A stretch of DNA of 64,000 nt from Aidingimonas halophila (lineage in GTDB: Bacteria; Pseudomonadota; Gammaproteobacteria; Pseudomonadales; Halomonadaceae), in the NCBI RefSeq assembly GCF_900106955.1, contig NZ_FNNI01000003.1, positions 248,001 to 312,000 of the forward strand, in the 5' to 3' direction. Made by a program: the position numbers and the translations under genes. The first letter of the stretch is position 1. Every line of letters starts with the position of its first letter. Shown one piece after another: positions 1-10,490 of this stretch. The notes under the pieces are model-generated. The model had not been told where the DNA came from. It did no database searches and saw only the letters and a list, made by a program, of their open reading frames with translations.

Positions 1-725
1 AGAGCTTCGGTCGCGCGAACCGTCAGGTCCTTGTTGACGACTTCATGAGCTGCCTGACGCTGCTTGGCACCGGCGAGTGCCAACAATGCCCGCGCATGCC
101 CCATATCGAGATCACCACGTTCCAGAAGTGTCTGAACTTCCGGATCGAGGGCCAACAAGCGAAGCAGATTGGCAACCTGAGCCCGCGAACGCCCCACTGT
201 GTCGGCCACCTGCTTCTGTGTCAGGTCGAAATCATCCATCAATCGCTTGAGAGCCATGGATTCTTCAATCGGATTCAGGTTCTCGCGTTGAATATTTTCT
301 ATCAACGCAAGCGCCAGAGCGGCCTGATCGCTGACTTCGCGGATGACGGCCGGAATCACATCGAGTTCGGCAAGCTGCGCGGCCCGCCAGCGGCGTTCGC
401 CGGCAATGATTTCATAGCGATCCCGGCCAACGGGACGCACCACGATGGGCTGCATGACCCCTTGCGAACGAATCGAATCCGCCAGTTCTTCCAGGGCTTC
501 CGGCTGGATGTCCCGACGTGGCTGATACTGCCCTCGAGACAACTGTCCAAGCGGGAGACGCTCAAGACGATCACCGACCAGAGCGGGTGCCTCCGTAGTC
601 AGATCAACCTCACCATCCTGCGTTTCGAGGGAATGTTCACTCTCTCCTTCCACGAATTCACGTTGGCGGGCACCAGAGCCGATCAGGGCATCCAGGCCAC
701 GACCCAGGGGGCGTTTACGCGTCAT
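1..725 (-). CDS. parB: Chromosome partitioning protein ParB (3' end outside window)
   Basis: ParB binds parS sites, spreads as a CTP-dependent clamp, and works with ParA in origin segregation. The start is the ATG whose complement lies at 723-725 (protein begins MTRKRPLGRGLDALIG). The frame stays open to the window edge, so about 241 codons are visible and the C-terminal dimerisation part is missing. Visible family features are the RGLDALI N-terminal ParA-interaction segment, the nucleotide-binding GERRWRA box and a helix-turn-helix (LTQKQVADTVGRSRAQV). It lies 30 bases downstream of parA on the same strand, the usual parAB arrangement. Its likely targets are the parS sites near gyrB in this same window. 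Confidence 0.96.
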   Translation of the reverse strand, partial: MTRKRPLGRGLDALIGSGARQREFVEGESEHSLETQDGEVDLTTEAPALVGDRLERLPLGQLSRGQYQPRRDIQPEALEELADSIRSQGVMQPIVVRPVGRDRYEIIAGERRWRAAQLAELDVIPAVIREVSDQAALALALIENIQRENLNPIEESMALKRLMDDFDLTQKQVADTVGRSRAQVANLLRLLALDPEVQTLLERGDLDMGHARALLALAGAKQRQAAHEVVNKDLTVRATEA

Positions 726-755
726 TGGTTTTCCCTCGACTCATGTTACCGAGAC

Positions 756-1526
756 TCATAGTGACAAGCGACGAATCAATTCCTTGGCCAGTACACGGTG
801 CGCCTGACTGCCACGCGAAAAGCGGGCGTACTTGGTCACCGGCAACCCATGACTAGGAGCTTCTGCGACCCTGACATTACGAGGAATCGTTGTCTTGAGC
901 AGTGTATCCCCGAAGTAATCACGCAGTTGCTTGCTGACATCACGCGTCAAGCTGTTGCGTGAATCATACATCGTCCTGACGATGCCATGGATTGCCAGAT
1001 TGGGATTCACGCTGTCGCGAATCTGATCGATCGTATCGAGTAGTGCAGACAACCCTTCCAGAGCGTAGAACTCGCATTGCAGGGGAATCAGGACGCCATG
1101 GGCGGCGGTCAGACCGTTGACAGTGAGCATGTTCAGCGACGGGGGGCAATCGATCAGCACGACATCATACTCACTGGCGACACTATTCAGTGCGTCCGCA
1201 AGAAAACGCTCACGTCCTTCATCACGATTCAGGAGATCGACTTCCGCCGCCGTCAGATCGCCATTGCTGGGTAACAAGGCATACCCGGTGTCCGGACAAT
1301 CGAGTATCACCTCCGGGGCACGGCTATCTCCCATCAAGACATCCAGAATACTGCCATCGAGTTCGTGTTTATCGATGCCACTGCCCATGGTGGCATGCCC
1401 CTGGGGATCGAGGTCGACCAGCAATACGCGACGGTCAAGCGCTGACAGACTGGCAGCCAGGTTGACGGCGGTCGTGGTCTTGCCCACGCCGCCCTTTTGA
1501 TTGGTCAAGGCGATGATCTTGGTCAC
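756..1526 (-). CDS. parA: Chromosome partitioning ATPase ParA (Soj family)
   Basis: A Walker-type ATPase that binds DNA non-specifically and drives ParB-parS segregation. The 256 residues match the family length. The deviant Walker A motif KGGVGKTT is at residues 11-18, and a Walker B-type run (YDVVLIDCPPS) is mid-protein. The start codon is GTG at 1524-1526, preceded by the Shine-Dalgarno AGGGAG. It sits between rsmG (36 bases upstream) and parB (30 bases downstream) on the minus strand, probably in one operon running from mnmG. Confidence 0.97.
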   Translation of the reverse strand: MTKIIALTNQKGGVGKTTTAVNLAASLSALDRRVLLVDLDPQGHATMGSGIDKHELDGSILDVLMGDSRAPEVILDCPDTGYALLPSNGDLTAAEVDLLNRDEGRERFLADALNSVASEYDVVLIDCPPSLNMLTVNGLTAAHGVLIPLQCEFYALEGLSALLDTIDQIRDSVNPNLAIHGIVRTMYDSRNSLTRDVSKQLRDYFGDTLLKTTIPRNVRVAEAPSHGLPVTKYARFSRGSQAHRVLAKELIRRLSL

Positions 1527-1562
1527 AAGTGACTCCCTTGCAGGTTCCAGCCAATATTGAGC

Positions 1563-2216
1563 TTACGCCCCATAGTCTCCATGGCGGCTCAAGGTCATCA
1601 GGACGCGCTGACCCTGTTCACCTGGGATGTCGAGTTGTCTGACTTCCTCGACCTGCACACCAGAAGGCAATCCGTCGCACTCCGATTCTGCCGACGGTCC
1701 TTTCATCGCCATCCACTTGCCTCGAGGAGCCAGCAGATGGTCACTGAGTGTCACGAAATCACCCAGACTGGCAAACGCACGTGACACGATCTGTTCGAAA
1801 GGCTCGGACTGAAACGATTCGACCCTGGCCTGCACGGGCGTGACATTGGTCAACCCCAATTCCAGCATAACTTGGCGTTGAAAACGTACTTTCTTTCCGT
1901 TGCTGTCAAGCAGCGTGACTGCCACATCCGGCCTCAGAATCGCGATGACGAGGCCGGGAAATCCCGCACCGGAACCGACATCGAGGATCCGCGGCCCATA
2001 CATGGTGTCAACGATAGCGGCACTATCGAGCAGATGTCTGGTGACCATGTCAGCCGACGATCGTATCGCGGTGAGGTTATAGGCACGATTCCACTTGTGC
2101 AACAGGGACACCGTCGTCAACAGTTGCCGGCGCTGACGATCATCCGGATGCCAGCCCAGCTCGGAGAGTCCCTCGTTCAACTGTCGTTCGATGGTTGTTT
2201 CCCTTGAGTCACTCAT
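1563..2216 (-). CDS. rsmG: 16S rRNA (guanine527-N7)-methyltransferase RsmG
   Basis: Methylates G527 of 16S rRNA using S-adenosylmethionine. The 217 residues fit the family (about 205-220). The SAM-binding motif [14 protein letters not shown] is visible at about residue 77-90, and the upstream [12 protein letters not shown] segment is also typical. The start ATG overlaps the stop of mnmG by four bases (2213-2216), so translation is probably coupled. The order mnmG-rsmG-parA-parB is conserved in pseudomonads and many gammaproteobacteria. Confidence 0.96.
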   Translation of the reverse strand: MSDSRETTIERQLNEGLSELGWHPDDRQRRQLLTTVSLLHKWNRAYNLTAIRSSADMVTRHLLDSAAIVDTMYGPRILDVGSGAGFPGLVIAILRPDVAVTLLDSNGKKVRFQRQVMLELGLTNVTPVQARVESFQSEPFEQIVSRAFASLGDFVTLSDHLLAPRGKWMAMKGPSAESECDGLPSGVQVEEVRQLDIPGEQGQRVLMTLSRHGDYGA

Positions 2217-4108
2217 CCAGCGGCTACCTGACTGGTGTCCAGCAAACGACGCTTCTTGAGGTGAACCAATAGAATCGATACTGCCGCCGGCGTCACGCCG
2301 GAAATACGACTGGCCTGACCGAGTGTCTCTGGTTGAGCGGCCTGAAGTTTCTGGCGAATCTCGTTGGAAAGACCATCGACCCTGTCGTAATCCAGATCGG
2401 CAGGCAGGGGGGTCGCCTCATGTCGTTTTAGCTTGTCGATCTCCTCCTGCTGGCGATCGATGTAGCCCTTGTACTTGGCCTGGATCTGCACTTGCTCGGC
2501 AACCGTGGCATCCACATCCACTTCATCGTCCAGCGACGCCAGATCTCGATATTCGAGTTCAGGACGCTTGAGCAGATCGAGCAGATTGTACTCGCGACTC
2601 AACGCCTTTCCGGTTTTTTTCTCGATCACGCCTGCCGCCGCCGTTCCTGGCTGAATCCAGGTACGCTCGAGGCGAGCCTGTTCCCGTTCGATGGCCTCTC
2701 GCTTGCCATCGAACGCCATCCAGCGGGCATCGTCGACCAATCCCAGTTCACGTCCGGTCTCGGTCAGACGCAGATCGGCATTGTCCTCACGCAACAGCAG
2801 CCGGTACTCGGCGCGCGATGTAAACATCCTGTACGGCTCCTGGGTACCCAGGGTAATCAAGTCATCGACCAGAACTCCCAGATAGGCCTCGTCGCGCCGA
2901 GGTGTCCAGGCAGCTTCCCCCCGAGCCCGGCGAGCCGCGTTCACGCCGGCCAGCAACCCTTGTGCGCCGGCTTCTTCATACCCCGTCGTCCCATTGATCT
3001 GTCCGGCAAAATACAGGTTGTGGATAAATCTGGTTTCCAGAGAGTGATGAAGATCACGTGGATCAAAGAAATCGTATTCGATCGCGTACCCCGGGCGTGT
3101 GATATGCGCCTGCTCGAGACCATCGATCGACCGGACGACCTGTAACTGGATGTCGAAGGGCAGTGAGGTCGATATGCCATTGGGATATAGCTCATGAGTC
3201 TCGAGTCCCTCGGGTTCAACGAAAATCTGGTGACTCGACTTGTCGGCGAATCGATGCACCTTGTCCTCAATCGAGGGGCAGTAACGTGGACCGACGCCTT
3301 CAATGGTTCCCGAGTACATGGGGGAACGATCCAGATTGGCCAGGATGATCTCGTGAGTTGTCTCGTTGGTGTGTGCGATATGGCAGCTCACTTGGCGTGG
3401 ATGCCACTCACGTTCGCCCATGTATGACATGACTGGTGTCGGCGTATCGCCGGGCTGCTCCTCCAGGCGGGAGAAGTCGATGCTCTTGGCGTCCAGCCGT
3501 GGTGGAGTTCCTGTCTTGAGCCTGTCGACACGGAATGGCAGTTCGCGTAGCCGAGATGACAGTGCATTCGAAGGGGGGTCACCGGCGCGTCCACCACGAC
3601 TGTTGTCGAGCCCGATATGAATGACTCCGCCCAGGAAAGTTCCGGTACACAGGACCACAGTGTCGCTATGAAAACGGATGCCCGTTTCGGTAATGACGCC
3701 ACGCACGGTATCGCCTTCAACGATCAGGTCGCCGGCGGCTTGCTGGAAGATCGTCAAATTCGGCTGGGTTTCGAGACGGCGTCGAATGGCAGCCTTGTAA
3801 AGAACACGATCAGCTTGTGCTCGAGTGGCACGAACTGCGGGTCCTTTGCGGGCATTGAGAATGCGGAACTGGATGCCGGCTTCATCCGTGGCTTCCGCCA
3901 TGGCGCCTCCCAGGGCGTCGATCTCCTTGATCAGGTGACTCTTGCCGATTCCCCCCATGGCAGGATTACAGGACATCTGACCGAGTGTCTCGATGTTGTG
4001 TGTCAGCAACAGGGTTCGGCTGCCTGAACGGGCAGCGGCCAGCGCAGCCTCTGTTCCTGCATGGCCACCACCGATGACGATGACTTCATAACGGTCGGGA
4101 TAATCCAC
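2213..4108 (-). CDS. mnmG: tRNA uridine-5-carboxymethylaminomethyl modification enzyme MnmG (GidA)
   Basis: The FAD-dependent partner of MnmE in formation of cmnm5 at the wobble uridine of certain tRNAs. The 631 residues are normal. The N-terminal dinucleotide fold [17 protein letters not shown] starts near residue 9, and the C-terminal helical domain ends in [16 protein letters not shown]. It is the first gene of a minus-strand mnmG-rsmG-parA-parB unit, and its upstream side faces the candidate oriC. Its functional partner mnmE, adjacent in many relatives, is here about 29 kb away at 33.4-34.7 kb. A perfect DnaA box (TGTGGATAA, 3019-3027) lies inside the coding sequence. Confidence 0.98.
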   Translation of the reverse strand: MDYPDRYEVIVIGGGHAGTEAALAAARSGSRTLLLTHNIETLGQMSCNPAMGGIGKSHLIKEIDALGGAMAEATDEAGIQFRILNARKGPAVRATRAQADRVLYKAAIRRRLETQPNLTIFQQAAGDLIVEGDTVRGVITETGIRFHSDTVVLCTGTFLGGVIHIGLDNSRGGRAGDPPSNALSSRLRELPFRVDRLKTGTPPRLDAKSIDFSRLEEQPGDTPTPVMSYMGEREWHPRQVSCHIAHTNETTHEIILANLDRSPMYSGTIEGVGPRYCPSIEDKVHRFADKSSHQIFVEPEGLETHELYPNGISTSLPFDIQLQVVRSIDGLEQAHITRPGYAIEYDFFDPRDLHHSLETRFIHNLYFAGQINGTTGYEEAGAQGLLAGVNAARRARGEAAWTPRRDEAYLGVLVDDLITLGTQEPYRMFTSRAEYRLLLREDNADLRLTETGRELGLVDDARWMAFDGKREAIEREQARLERTWIQPGTAAAGVIEKKTGKALSREYNLLDLLKRPELEYRDLASLDDEVDVDATVAEQVQIQAKYKGYIDRQQEEIDKLKRHEATPLPADLDYDRVDGLSNEIRQKLQAAQPETLGQASRISGVTPAAVSILLVHLKKRRLLDTSQVAAG

Positions 4109-4179
4109 GTTGCACCTCGAGGGATGCCAGGTCGGGCATCGTTGCTAAAGGATGTATAGCGAAATCAGCCAGCCAGTAT

Positions 4180-4590
4180 AAACCTCTTGTGGGTAACCGT
4201 CAGGGGTTTTCCACACCTCGTTCGTTTCTGCCTGCCTGTCCATCCTTTCAGTAATCATTATTGGTTATTAAATAAAGAAGTTCTGTTGTGGTTGTTATTA
4301 CTGGTGTGGATCATTTTTGTGGAAAAGAAGATTTTTCATTTTAAAAACAATAAGATATTGTGTTCATAAGAATAAGGAATCCACGGGTAAAAGCAGCGCA
4401 CGAACGGCGATGAAGCTGTGGATGAAATTGCTGTCTATCCACAGCCCGGTCCATTCAGCAGCTATACACCGATCTGTACCGGATCTGTCACCGTAGCTGT
4501 GAACAAGTTGGTTCTTTATCAGAGAAGCCTCTGTGATAAGGGTTGTAAGCGGATAAGACTACTGGAAGGAGGAAAATTGTCCACAAGGAC
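4180..4590. other. oriC: Candidate replication origin oriC (DnaA-box cluster with AT-rich segment)
   Basis: This non-coding stretch between mnmG and the ABC-transporter terminator holds at least seven 9-mers that differ by one base from the DnaA box TTATCCACA: 4188-4196(-), 4207-4215(+), 4305-4313(-), 4318-4326(-), 4417-4425(-), 4435-4443(+) and 4577-4585(+). Between and beside them, about 4250-4375 is very AT-rich and could serve as the unwinding element. A DnaA-box array next to mnmG resembles the E. coli oriC position. No box here is a perfect consensus match, whereas the region before dnaA (37.4-37.6 kb) has two perfect ones, so which is the functional origin is unresolved. Confidence 0.6.
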
Positions 4591-4622
4591 GAAAACGGGC
4601 CTGTGATGAATCACAGACCCGT
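4591..4622 (-). terminator. Rho-independent terminator of the amino-acid ABC operon
   Basis: ACGGGCCTGTGAT (4595-4607) pairs with ATCACAGACCCGT (4610-4622), with one mismatch. Read on the minus strand the stem is followed by TTTTC. It lies about 37 bases after the stop of the ABC ATPase gene and shields the DnaA-box region from read-through. Confidence 0.75.
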
Positions 4623-4658
4623 CAATGGCAGCTATCGATGAAAATCCGTCAGGCAGGA

Positions 4659-5441
4659 TTAGTGTTGGAGCACTCGAGAAAGAAAATTTTGGGTCCTTTC
4701 ATTCCGGGGATTATCGAAGACCTCATGAGGCGGCCCCTGTTCGACGATTTCCCCTTGATGGATATAGATCACCCGATCGGCGACTTCGCGGGCAAAGCCC
4801 ATCTCGTGGGTCACGACCATCATGGTCATGCCTTCGCGAGCCAGTTCCCGCATGACATCCAGTACTTCACCGATCATCTCCGGATCGAGAGCCGAGGTCG
4901 GTTCATCGAACAGCATCAGTCGTGGATCCATTGCCAGAGCCCGGGCAATGGCAACGCGCTGTTGCTGCCCCCCGGAGAGTTGTGTCGGGTATTTGTCGGC
5001 TTGATCAGCAATCCCGACTCGTTCGAGAAGCCGTTCGGCGGTCGTGTCCGCTTCCTGTGAGGTCATCCCCCTGACCTTGAGCGGTGCCAGTGTCACATTG
5101 GCCTTGACCGTCAAATGGGGGAACAGATTGAACTGTTGGAAAACCATACCCACTTCGGTTCGGATGGCCTGCAGGGATTGACCGCTTTTGCCATAGGGCA
5201 GGAGTTCCTTGCCGTCGACATGCAGCCGTCCTTTTTGATACTCCTCCAGACCATTGACGCAGCGTATCAAGGTGGATTTGCCTGAACCGCTTGCCCCGAT
5301 GATCACCAGTACTTCGCCGGGCGTGACGTCCAGATCGATGTCCTTCAGGACGTGCAGGCTGCCGAAGTGTTTGTTCAGCTTCTCAAGAGAGACAATGGAA
5401 TGCTCTGGCGAGGAAGGGGTCTGTGAATGTTCATCATTCAT
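4659..5441 (-). CDS. Polar amino-acid ABC transporter, ATP-binding subunit (GlnQ/HisP type)
   Basis: The cytoplasmic ATPase of an amino-acid importer; 260 residues. Walker A (GASGSGKS), the signature [16 protein letters not shown], Walker B ([11 protein letters not shown]) and a switch histidine ([15 protein letters not shown]) all appear in order. These are typical of the GlnQ/HisP/AapP branch, but the exact substrate cannot be read from sequence. About 17 extra residues precede the domain ([15 protein letters not shown]). It is the last gene of a minus-strand operon following the permease (14-base gap) and the binding protein. Confidence 0.93.
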   Translation of the reverse strand: MNDEHSQTPSSPEHSIVSLEKLNKHFGSLHVLKDIDLDVTPGEVLVIIGASGSGKSTLIRCVNGLEEYQKGRLHVDGKELLPYGKSGQSLQAIRTEVGMVFQQFNLFPHLTVKANVTLAPLKVRGMTSQEADTTAERLLERVGIADQADKYPTQLSGGQQQRVAIARALAMDPRLMLFDEPTSALDPEMIGEVLDVMRELAREGMTMMVVTHEMGFAREVADRVIYIHQGEIVEQGPPHEVFDNPRNERTQNFLSRVLQH

Positions 5442-5455
5442 CGCAATGTTGTCCC

Positions 5456-6121
5456 TTATTGTCCGACCAGGCCCTTGCGCTCGAGCATGCGCAAGGCCAG
5501 AGAAAGGCTCAAGGTGATGACCAGATAGAGGATCGCTACCATGAAATAGACTTCAAGGGCGTTGAAGGTGGTCGCAATGTAGACCTGTCCCTGGCGAACC
5601 AACTCGCCGACACCAATGACCGAAAAGAGCGAGGTATCCTTGATACTGATGATGCCTTGGTTGCCAAGGGCCGGGATCATGCGTCGAAATGCTTGCGGCC
5701 AGATGACATAGCGGAAGGATTGTGTACGCGAAAGGCCAAGCGACAGGCTGGCCTCACGTTGTCCACGTTCGATCGATTGTACGCCGCCACGCACGATTTC
5801 CGAGATGTAGGCACCGGAATTGACGGCAATGGCAGCAATGCCGGCGACAACGGCATTGATTGGGCCTCCTAGCAGTTGGGGTAGGCCATAGAAAATGAAC
5901 AGGACCTGGACCAGCACGGGTGTGCCGCGAAAGACTTCAATGTAGGTGGTTGCCAGCCAGCGCAGCCAACTGATGGGGCTGATACGCAACAGGCCGAAAA
6001 TGATCCCGATGATGAAGCCGATGGCCAGGCCACCGAAGGAGATCAACAGGGTCCAGGGAATCCCTGTCAGCAGGTGGGGTATGGAGGCGAAGGCCGCCTG
6101 CCAATCGAATACGAATTCCAC
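5456..6121 (-). CDS. Polar amino-acid ABC transporter, permease subunit (HisM/GlnP type)
   Basis: An inner-membrane permease with several hydrophobic segments and the EAA-type loop ([20 protein letters not shown]). The ORF can be extended to 6229, but I prefer the GTG at 6119-6121 (protein begins [18 protein letters not shown]). A strong GGAGGAG Shine-Dalgarno precedes it, and homologous permeases begin at this point; this gives 221 residues. The 36 extra codons upstream look non-coding and overlap a hairpin. A single permease suggests a homodimeric channel with the neighbouring ATPase and binding protein. Confidence 0.92.
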   Translation of the reverse strand: MEFVFDWQAAFASIPHLLTGIPWTLLISFGGLAIGFIIGIIFGLLRISPISWLRWLATTYIEVFRGTPVLVQVLFIFYGLPQLLGGPINAVVAGIAAIAVNSGAYISEIVRGGVQSIERGQREASLSLGLSRTQSFRYVIWPQAFRRMIPALGNQGIISIKDTSLFSVIGVGELVRQGQVYIATTFNALEVYFMVAILYLVITLSLSLALRMLERKGLVGQ

Positions 6122-6201
6122 GTGGCTCCTCCTGCCAGTGAACCGCCTGGCACCAGAGGATTTCTGCCAGGCGGGGAATGGTTCTGGATGATGAAATACA
6201 A

Positions 6202-6226
6202 CGGGGTCGAGCTTGGCCCGACCCCG
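6202..6226 (-). terminator. Intercistronic hairpin between binding-protein and permease genes
   Basis: CGGGGTCG (6202-6209) and CGACCCCG (6219-6226) form a perfect 8-bp stem with a 9-base loop and no U-run. In ABC importer operons such hairpins commonly stabilise or partly terminate the upstream message, giving an excess of binding protein over membrane subunits. That role is inferred here. Confidence 0.6.
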
Positions 6227-6247
6227 CAAGGTTAGTGCATGGTACGA

Positions 6248-7018
6248 TTACTCATCATCGTCCGGCGCACTTCCAAACCACTCTTCATAGATTTCATCAT
6301 AAGTCCCGTCTTCCTTCATGGAAGCCAGTGCTTCGTTGACGGGTTCGACCCATTCACTGTCCTTGACCAGAGCGATGCCGTACTGCTGCCCTTCATAGAG
6401 CGGTCCAACCGCCTTGACCTGGCCTTCGCCCCGGGTGTTGGCGAAGTATTCGACATTGGGAGCATCGTAGAACACAGCATCGACGCTGCCTCCCATCAAT
6501 GCCATGTACATGTCGGAACTGCCTGGATAGGGAGTGATATCGGCATCGTCGCCGAGATTCTCTTCCAGATAGTCATAGCTGGTGGAACCGACCTTGGTGC
6601 CGATCTTCATGCCTTCCAGATCATCGAATTCCTCGACGCTGTCGTTATCGGCACTGACGAGAATGCGGAGACCACTATCGTAATAGGGGTCGGAGAAGTC
6701 GACGATTTCAGCGCGTTCGTCAGTGATGGTGATACCGGCAATGGCGATATCCACGTTGCCGGTCTGAACGGCGGGAATGATACCGTTGAAATCCATGGTT
6801 TCGAGGTCGATTTCGAAACCGGCTCGCTCACCCACTTCACGGATGATGTCCATGTCGAAGCCGACCATTTCTCCGGAGTCCTCATCCATCATTTCGAAGG
6901 GGACGAAGCTGGGGTCGGTCACGACTTCCAGTGTGTCCTGAGCCAGGGCCGTGGAGGATGTTGCAAGGCCAAGCATCAGGCTGGAAAGTGCGGACACCTT
7001 ATAGATTTGTCGTTTCAT
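6248..7018 (-). CDS. Periplasmic amino-acid-binding protein of the ABC importer
   Basis: A solute-binding protein of the GlnH/HisJ/FliY family (SBP_bac_3 type). It starts at the ATG at 7018 (MKRQIYKVSALSSLM), which has GGGGAA upstream; a further in-frame ATG four codons earlier has no ribosome-binding site. A signal peptide ends near TALA/QDTLEV. Family features include VGFDMDIIREV, GITITDERAEIVDFSDPYY and GTKVGSTSYDYL. The mature protein is strongly acidic and ends DDDE, fitting a halophile. It is the first gene of the operon with the permease and ATPase. The ligand is probably a polar amino acid, not determinable further. Confidence 0.93.
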   Translation of the reverse strand: MKRQIYKVSALSSLMLGLATSSTALAQDTLEVVTDPSFVPFEMMDEDSGEMVGFDMDIIREVGERAGFEIDLETMDFNGIIPAVQTGNVDIAIAGITITDERAEIVDFSDPYYDSGLRILVSADNDSVEEFDDLEGMKIGTKVGSTSYDYLEENLGDDADITPYPGSSDMYMALMGGSVDAVFYDAPNVEYFANTRGEGQVKAVGPLYEGQQYGIALVKDSEWVEPVNEALASMKEDGTYDEIYEEWFGSAPDDDE

Positions 7019-7110
7019 GGAGTTCCCCATTGGCTATGATTGTTGGCGGAATACGTCATCTACCATGGCGAGTTCCGGGGGAAGCGTCAAGCTGGGGGAG
7101 GAAACGCTAT

Positions 7111-7473
7111 TTACACCATGAAGGAAGCACCACAGCCGCATGTGGTGGTGGCATTCGGATTCTGTACCAGGAACCTGGCACCGGCCAGCCCCTCTTCGTA
7201 ATCCACGGTGGAGCCGACCAGGTACTGATACGAAAGCGGATCGACCACCAGGGCGACATCGTCATATTCGATCAAGGTGTCCTCGTCGCTGACGTCATCC
7301 GCGAAATCGAAACCATACTGGAACCCTGAACAGCCGCCGCCGGTGACGTAGACGCGTAACTTCAGCCCATTGTTGCCTTCTTCAGCGATTAATGTGCGCA
7401 GACGGTTCTGAGCCCCATCGGATAACAATAGAGGCTTGAAAGCGCTGGGATCGAAGGATTCAGTGTCGCTCAT
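7111..7473 (-). CDS. erpA: Iron-sulfur cluster insertion protein ErpA
   Basis: An A-type carrier that delivers Fe-S clusters to target enzymes such as those of isoprenoid synthesis. The 120 residues include the three ligand cysteines C48 ([11 protein letters not shown]), C112 and C114 (TCGCGASF). It lies 91 bases downstream of argC on the same strand. Confidence 0.96.
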   Translation of the reverse strand: MSDTESFDPSAFKPLLLSDGAQNRLRTLIAEEGNNGLKLRVYVTGGGCSGFQYGFDFADDVSDEDTLIEYDDVALVVDPLSYQYLVGSTVDYEEGLAGARFLVQNPNATTTCGCGASFMV

Positions 7474-7564
7474 CGATGCGCTCTCCTCGTGCGAAAAATG
7501 AAGCGTGACTGCCCATTATCAGCAATCCTTAGCAAAAGGGTCAACTTTGGTTATTCAATATGCA

Positions 7565-8599
7565 TTACGGCATCAGCGCCGGCGCATAGAGTCCCTCCAT
7601 CTCGTCGAAGCCGAACATCAGGTTGAGATTCTGAATGGCCTGGCCTGAGGCGCCCTTGACCAGGTTGTCGATGACGGCCAATACGACGACGGTATCCCCA
7701 CCGCCAGGCCGATGCACGGCAATACGACACATGTCGGTGCCCTTGACGCTGCGGGTTTCCGGATGACTGCCCGGTGGCATGACATCGACGGCCGGTTCAT
7801 CCTTGAAACGTTGCTCGAACAAGGCCTGTAGATCGCCTGGTTCATGAGTCAGCCGACCGTATAGAGTGGCATGGATGCCCCGGATCATGGGGGTCAGATG
7901 AGGGACAAAGGTCAAGCCGACCGACTTGCCGGCAGCACGTGTCAGACCTTGGCGAATTTCCGGCAAATGGCGGTGACCGCTGGCACCGTAGGCTTTCATG
8001 GATTCGCTGGCCTCGGCCAGCAGCGAACCGATCTTGGCTCCCCGGCCGGCCCCGGTCACGCCGGACTTGCAGTCGGCGATGACATGATCGGTATCGATCA
8101 ATGCCCGTTCCAGCAATGGCAGAGCGGCAAGTTGCACGGCCGTGGGATAACATCCGGGAACAGCGATCAATCGCGCCTGGCAGATGGCGTCACGATTGAC
8201 TTCGGGGAGTCCGTATACTGCATCTTCGAGGAGATCCGGTGCCCCGTGCGACTGGCCGTACCAATGCGCCCATTCATCGGCATCGGCGAGACGAAAATCG
8301 GCGGATAAATCGATCACCCGGGCTCCACGGCCGATCAACTCACCGGCCATGGCATGCGCCACACCGTGTGGCGTGGCGAAGAACACGGCGTCACAATCGC
8401 CGAGCCGTTCGGGATCGGGTTCAGAAAAGGCCAGGCCGGGAAAATGACCGCGCAGATTGGGATAGAGTTCGTCAACCGCCAATCCCGCTTCGGAACGCGA
8501 GGTAATGGCGTCCACTTCGACATCGGGATGCTGCGATAACAACCGCAATAATTCGACTCCGGTATAGCCCGTGCCGCCGACGATACCCACCTTGATCAC
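7565..8599 (-). CDS. argC: N-acetyl-gamma-glutamyl-phosphate reductase ArgC
   Basis: NADPH-dependent reduction of N-acetylglutamyl phosphate, third step of arginine synthesis. The 344 residues have an N-terminal dinucleotide fold ([16 protein letters not shown]) and the catalytic cysteine in [11 protein letters not shown]. The C-terminal part carries HRHLPEI and [11 protein letters not shown]. Its ATG is at 8599, and the divergent ClC gene starts 116 bases away. No arginine-repressor box was recognised in the gap. Confidence 0.97.
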   Translation of the reverse strand: MIKVGIVGGTGYTGVELLRLLSQHPDVEVDAITSRSEAGLAVDELYPNLRGHFPGLAFSEPDPERLGDCDAVFFATPHGVAHAMAGELIGRGARVIDLSADFRLADADEWAHWYGQSHGAPDLLEDAVYGLPEVNRDAICQARLIAVPGCYPTAVQLAALPLLERALIDTDHVIADCKSGVTGAGRGAKIGSLLAEASESMKAYGASGHRHLPEIRQGLTRAAGKSVGLTFVPHLTPMIRGIHATLYGRLTHEPGDLQALFEQRFKDEPAVDVMPPGSHPETRSVKGTDMCRIAVHRPGGGDTVVVLAVIDNLVKGASGQAIQNLNLMFGFDEMEGLYAPALMP

Positions 8600-8715
8600 G
8601 AGTGCCTCCTCATCCTATCCGCCACAAGCGTAGCATGTCCGTTTATGATACACCTGATAGCGGATTCATGTGATCCATATCCATGTGAAAGTCATGCGAT
8701 CCGTCAGGGAGTCCC

Positions 8716-10467
8716 GTGAAACCGTTTCCGCGGCTTGATTTCAGTTTAAGGCGATTCCGGCGTCAGCTGGCCAGTGTCGATGCCTTGCCTCAGCTCTGTC
8801 TGCTGGGGTTGGTGGCAGGCATCGTCACCGGTGGATTGATGGTAGCGTTTCGCCTGACTCTGGATCTGGGTGGGATGATGTTGATGCCGGATGGAGATTC
8901 CGAAGCCTTTGAAACATTGTCTCCCGTCTCGCGCTCCCTGTTGCCATTCATTGCGGTGTTGCTGATCGGTCTTGGTTTATGGCGACAGCCTGCAGGTGCC
9001 CGCAAGATGGGTGTGGCTCATGTTATCGAGCGGCTGGCATATCATCAGGGCCGTTTCCCGTTGCGTAATTGGATCAATCAGTGCTGGGTGGGTGTCGTTA
9101 CAGTGATCGGAGGCTTGTCGGCCGGTCGCGAAGGACCGGCGATCCATCTCGGTGCCGCAGCTGCCAGTGGTCTCGGTGAGAAATTTCGGTTACCCCACAA
9201 TAGTTTGCGGGTACTGGTGGCTTGTGGCACGGCAGCGGGTATCTCGGCATCGTTCAATACCCCTATCGCCGGGGTCATCTTTGCCATGGAAGTGGTCATG
9301 ATGGAATACACGATCGCCGGTTTCATGCCGGTGATCCTGGCCTCGACGATAGGGGCTGTGGTGGCCCAGTTCGTTTATGGCAGTGAGCCGGCATTCCAGG
9401 TGCCGAGTGTCAGTCTGGGGTCGCTCTCCAATCTTCCCTGGATCGTGGTATCCGCTCTGTGCATCGGTATGCTGGCGGGTGTATTCGTGCATATCGCCAA
9501 AGGTGATTCGCGTTTATCGGCCTGGCCGGCTTGGTTGAAGCTTGGATTGGTCGGATTGGTGACGGGCGCCTTGGCTTGGTGGTATCCCGAGGTTCAGGGG
9601 ATCGGTTATGACAGTCTGGCTCTTTCCCTGAATGGACAACAGGCCCTGGACGTTCTGGTGGCGCTGGCGATTGCCAAGCTGATGCTGTCGGCACTGACCG
9701 TGGCCTGTGGCGTCCCGATAGGAATCATTGGTCCGGTACTGGTGGCAGGAGCGGCGGCCGGTACGTTGAGCGGGCTGTTCGGTGGATGGCTCTGGCCAGC
9801 CATGGCTGCCGATCCCTCTCTATATGCCATGCTGGGAATGGCGGCGATGCTCGGTGCCGTACTTCAAGCGCCTCTGGCAGCCCTCATGGCGCTGCTGGAA
9901 CTGACTCACAATCCCAATATCATTCTTCCGGGCATGCTGTCGGTTGTCATATCCGGACTGACAGCGCGACAACTGCATTGTCAGGGGTTCTACATGAGTA
10001 TGCTTCAGCAGGGATTGCATCCCCTCCAGCAACCCCTCATGCAGGCATTGTCACGTGTTTCCGTTCCGGCAGTCATGGAACGTCGGCTGGTATGTACGCA
10101 ACGCATGGTGGCGCTTGATGAAGCCAAGTCACTACTGGAGGACAAGCCGTCCTGGATCGTGATATTACGTTCCACCGATGACAAACCGACACTCGCACTC
10201 AAGGCTGCGGATCTGGCGAGGGCCTTGCTTGATCACACCCTGGAGCCTCATGCTAACGGGCGTCTGGATCTGCTGGAAGTGCCGGGGGTGCGGCTCGATA
10301 TGGCACCTATTCATGCCGAAGCCACCTTGACTGAGGCCTTGGCCCGTCTCGACAAGGAGGCAGTGAACGCGCTTTATGTGGCTGACTGGCAGGCACCCAA
10401 GACGCAGCGTATTTCCGGTATCGTCACTCGTGACGCCATCGAGCATTACTATCGCGATACACTCTGA
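8716..10467 (+). CDS. ClC-family chloride channel / H+-Cl- antiporter
   Basis: A membrane protein of 583 residues starting with GTG at 8716 (MKPFPRLDFSLRRF) after a GGAG ribosome-binding site. The ClC hallmark GGLSAGREGPAIHLGAA carries the gating glutamate; GIIGPVLVAGAAAGTL and many hydrophobic segments follow. About 150 C-terminal residues form a soluble part resembling CBS domains (TLTEALARLDKEAVNALYV). Ion specificity cannot be assigned, but chloride handling is a plausible need for a halophile. It is divergent from argC; hemJ follows 23 bases later. Confidence 0.93.
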   Translation: MKPFPRLDFSLRRFRRQLASVDALPQLCLLGLVAGIVTGGLMVAFRLTLDLGGMMLMPDGDSEAFETLSPVSRSLLPFIAVLLIGLGLWRQPAGARKMGVAHVIERLAYHQGRFPLRNWINQCWVGVVTVIGGLSAGREGPAIHLGAAAASGLGEKFRLPHNSLRVLVACGTAAGISASFNTPIAGVIFAMEVVMMEYTIAGFMPVILASTIGAVVAQFVYGSEPAFQVPSVSLGSLSNLPWIVVSALCIGMLAGVFVHIAKGDSRLSAWPAWLKLGLVGLVTGALAWWYPEVQGIGYDSLALSLNGQQALDVLVALAIAKLMLSALTVACGVPIGIIGPVLVAGAAAGTLSGLFGGWLWPAMAADPSLYAMLGMAAMLGAVLQAPLAALMALLELTHNPNIILPGMLSVVISGLTARQLHCQGFYMSMLQQGLHPLQQPLMQALSRVSVPAVMERRLVCTQRMVALDEAKSLLEDKPSWIVILRSTDDKPTLALKAADLARALLDHTLEPHANGRLDLLEVPGVRLDMAPIHAEATLTEALARLDKEAVNALYVADWQAPKTQRISGIVTRDAIEHYYRDTL

Positions 10468-10490
10468 TTCCCCCGCTGAAAGGAGCTTGC

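Noticed and set aside
45-761. 238-codon plus-strand frame at the left edge
   Set aside because: It is the shadow of parB, whose minus-strand frame encodes clear ParB motifs and runs off the window.
3053-3066. CACGTG-containing sequences elsewhere (for example in mnmG, and near 6119 and 37222) as further parS sites
   Set aside because: Their flanks do not match TGTTTC/GAAACA; only the hexamer core agrees.
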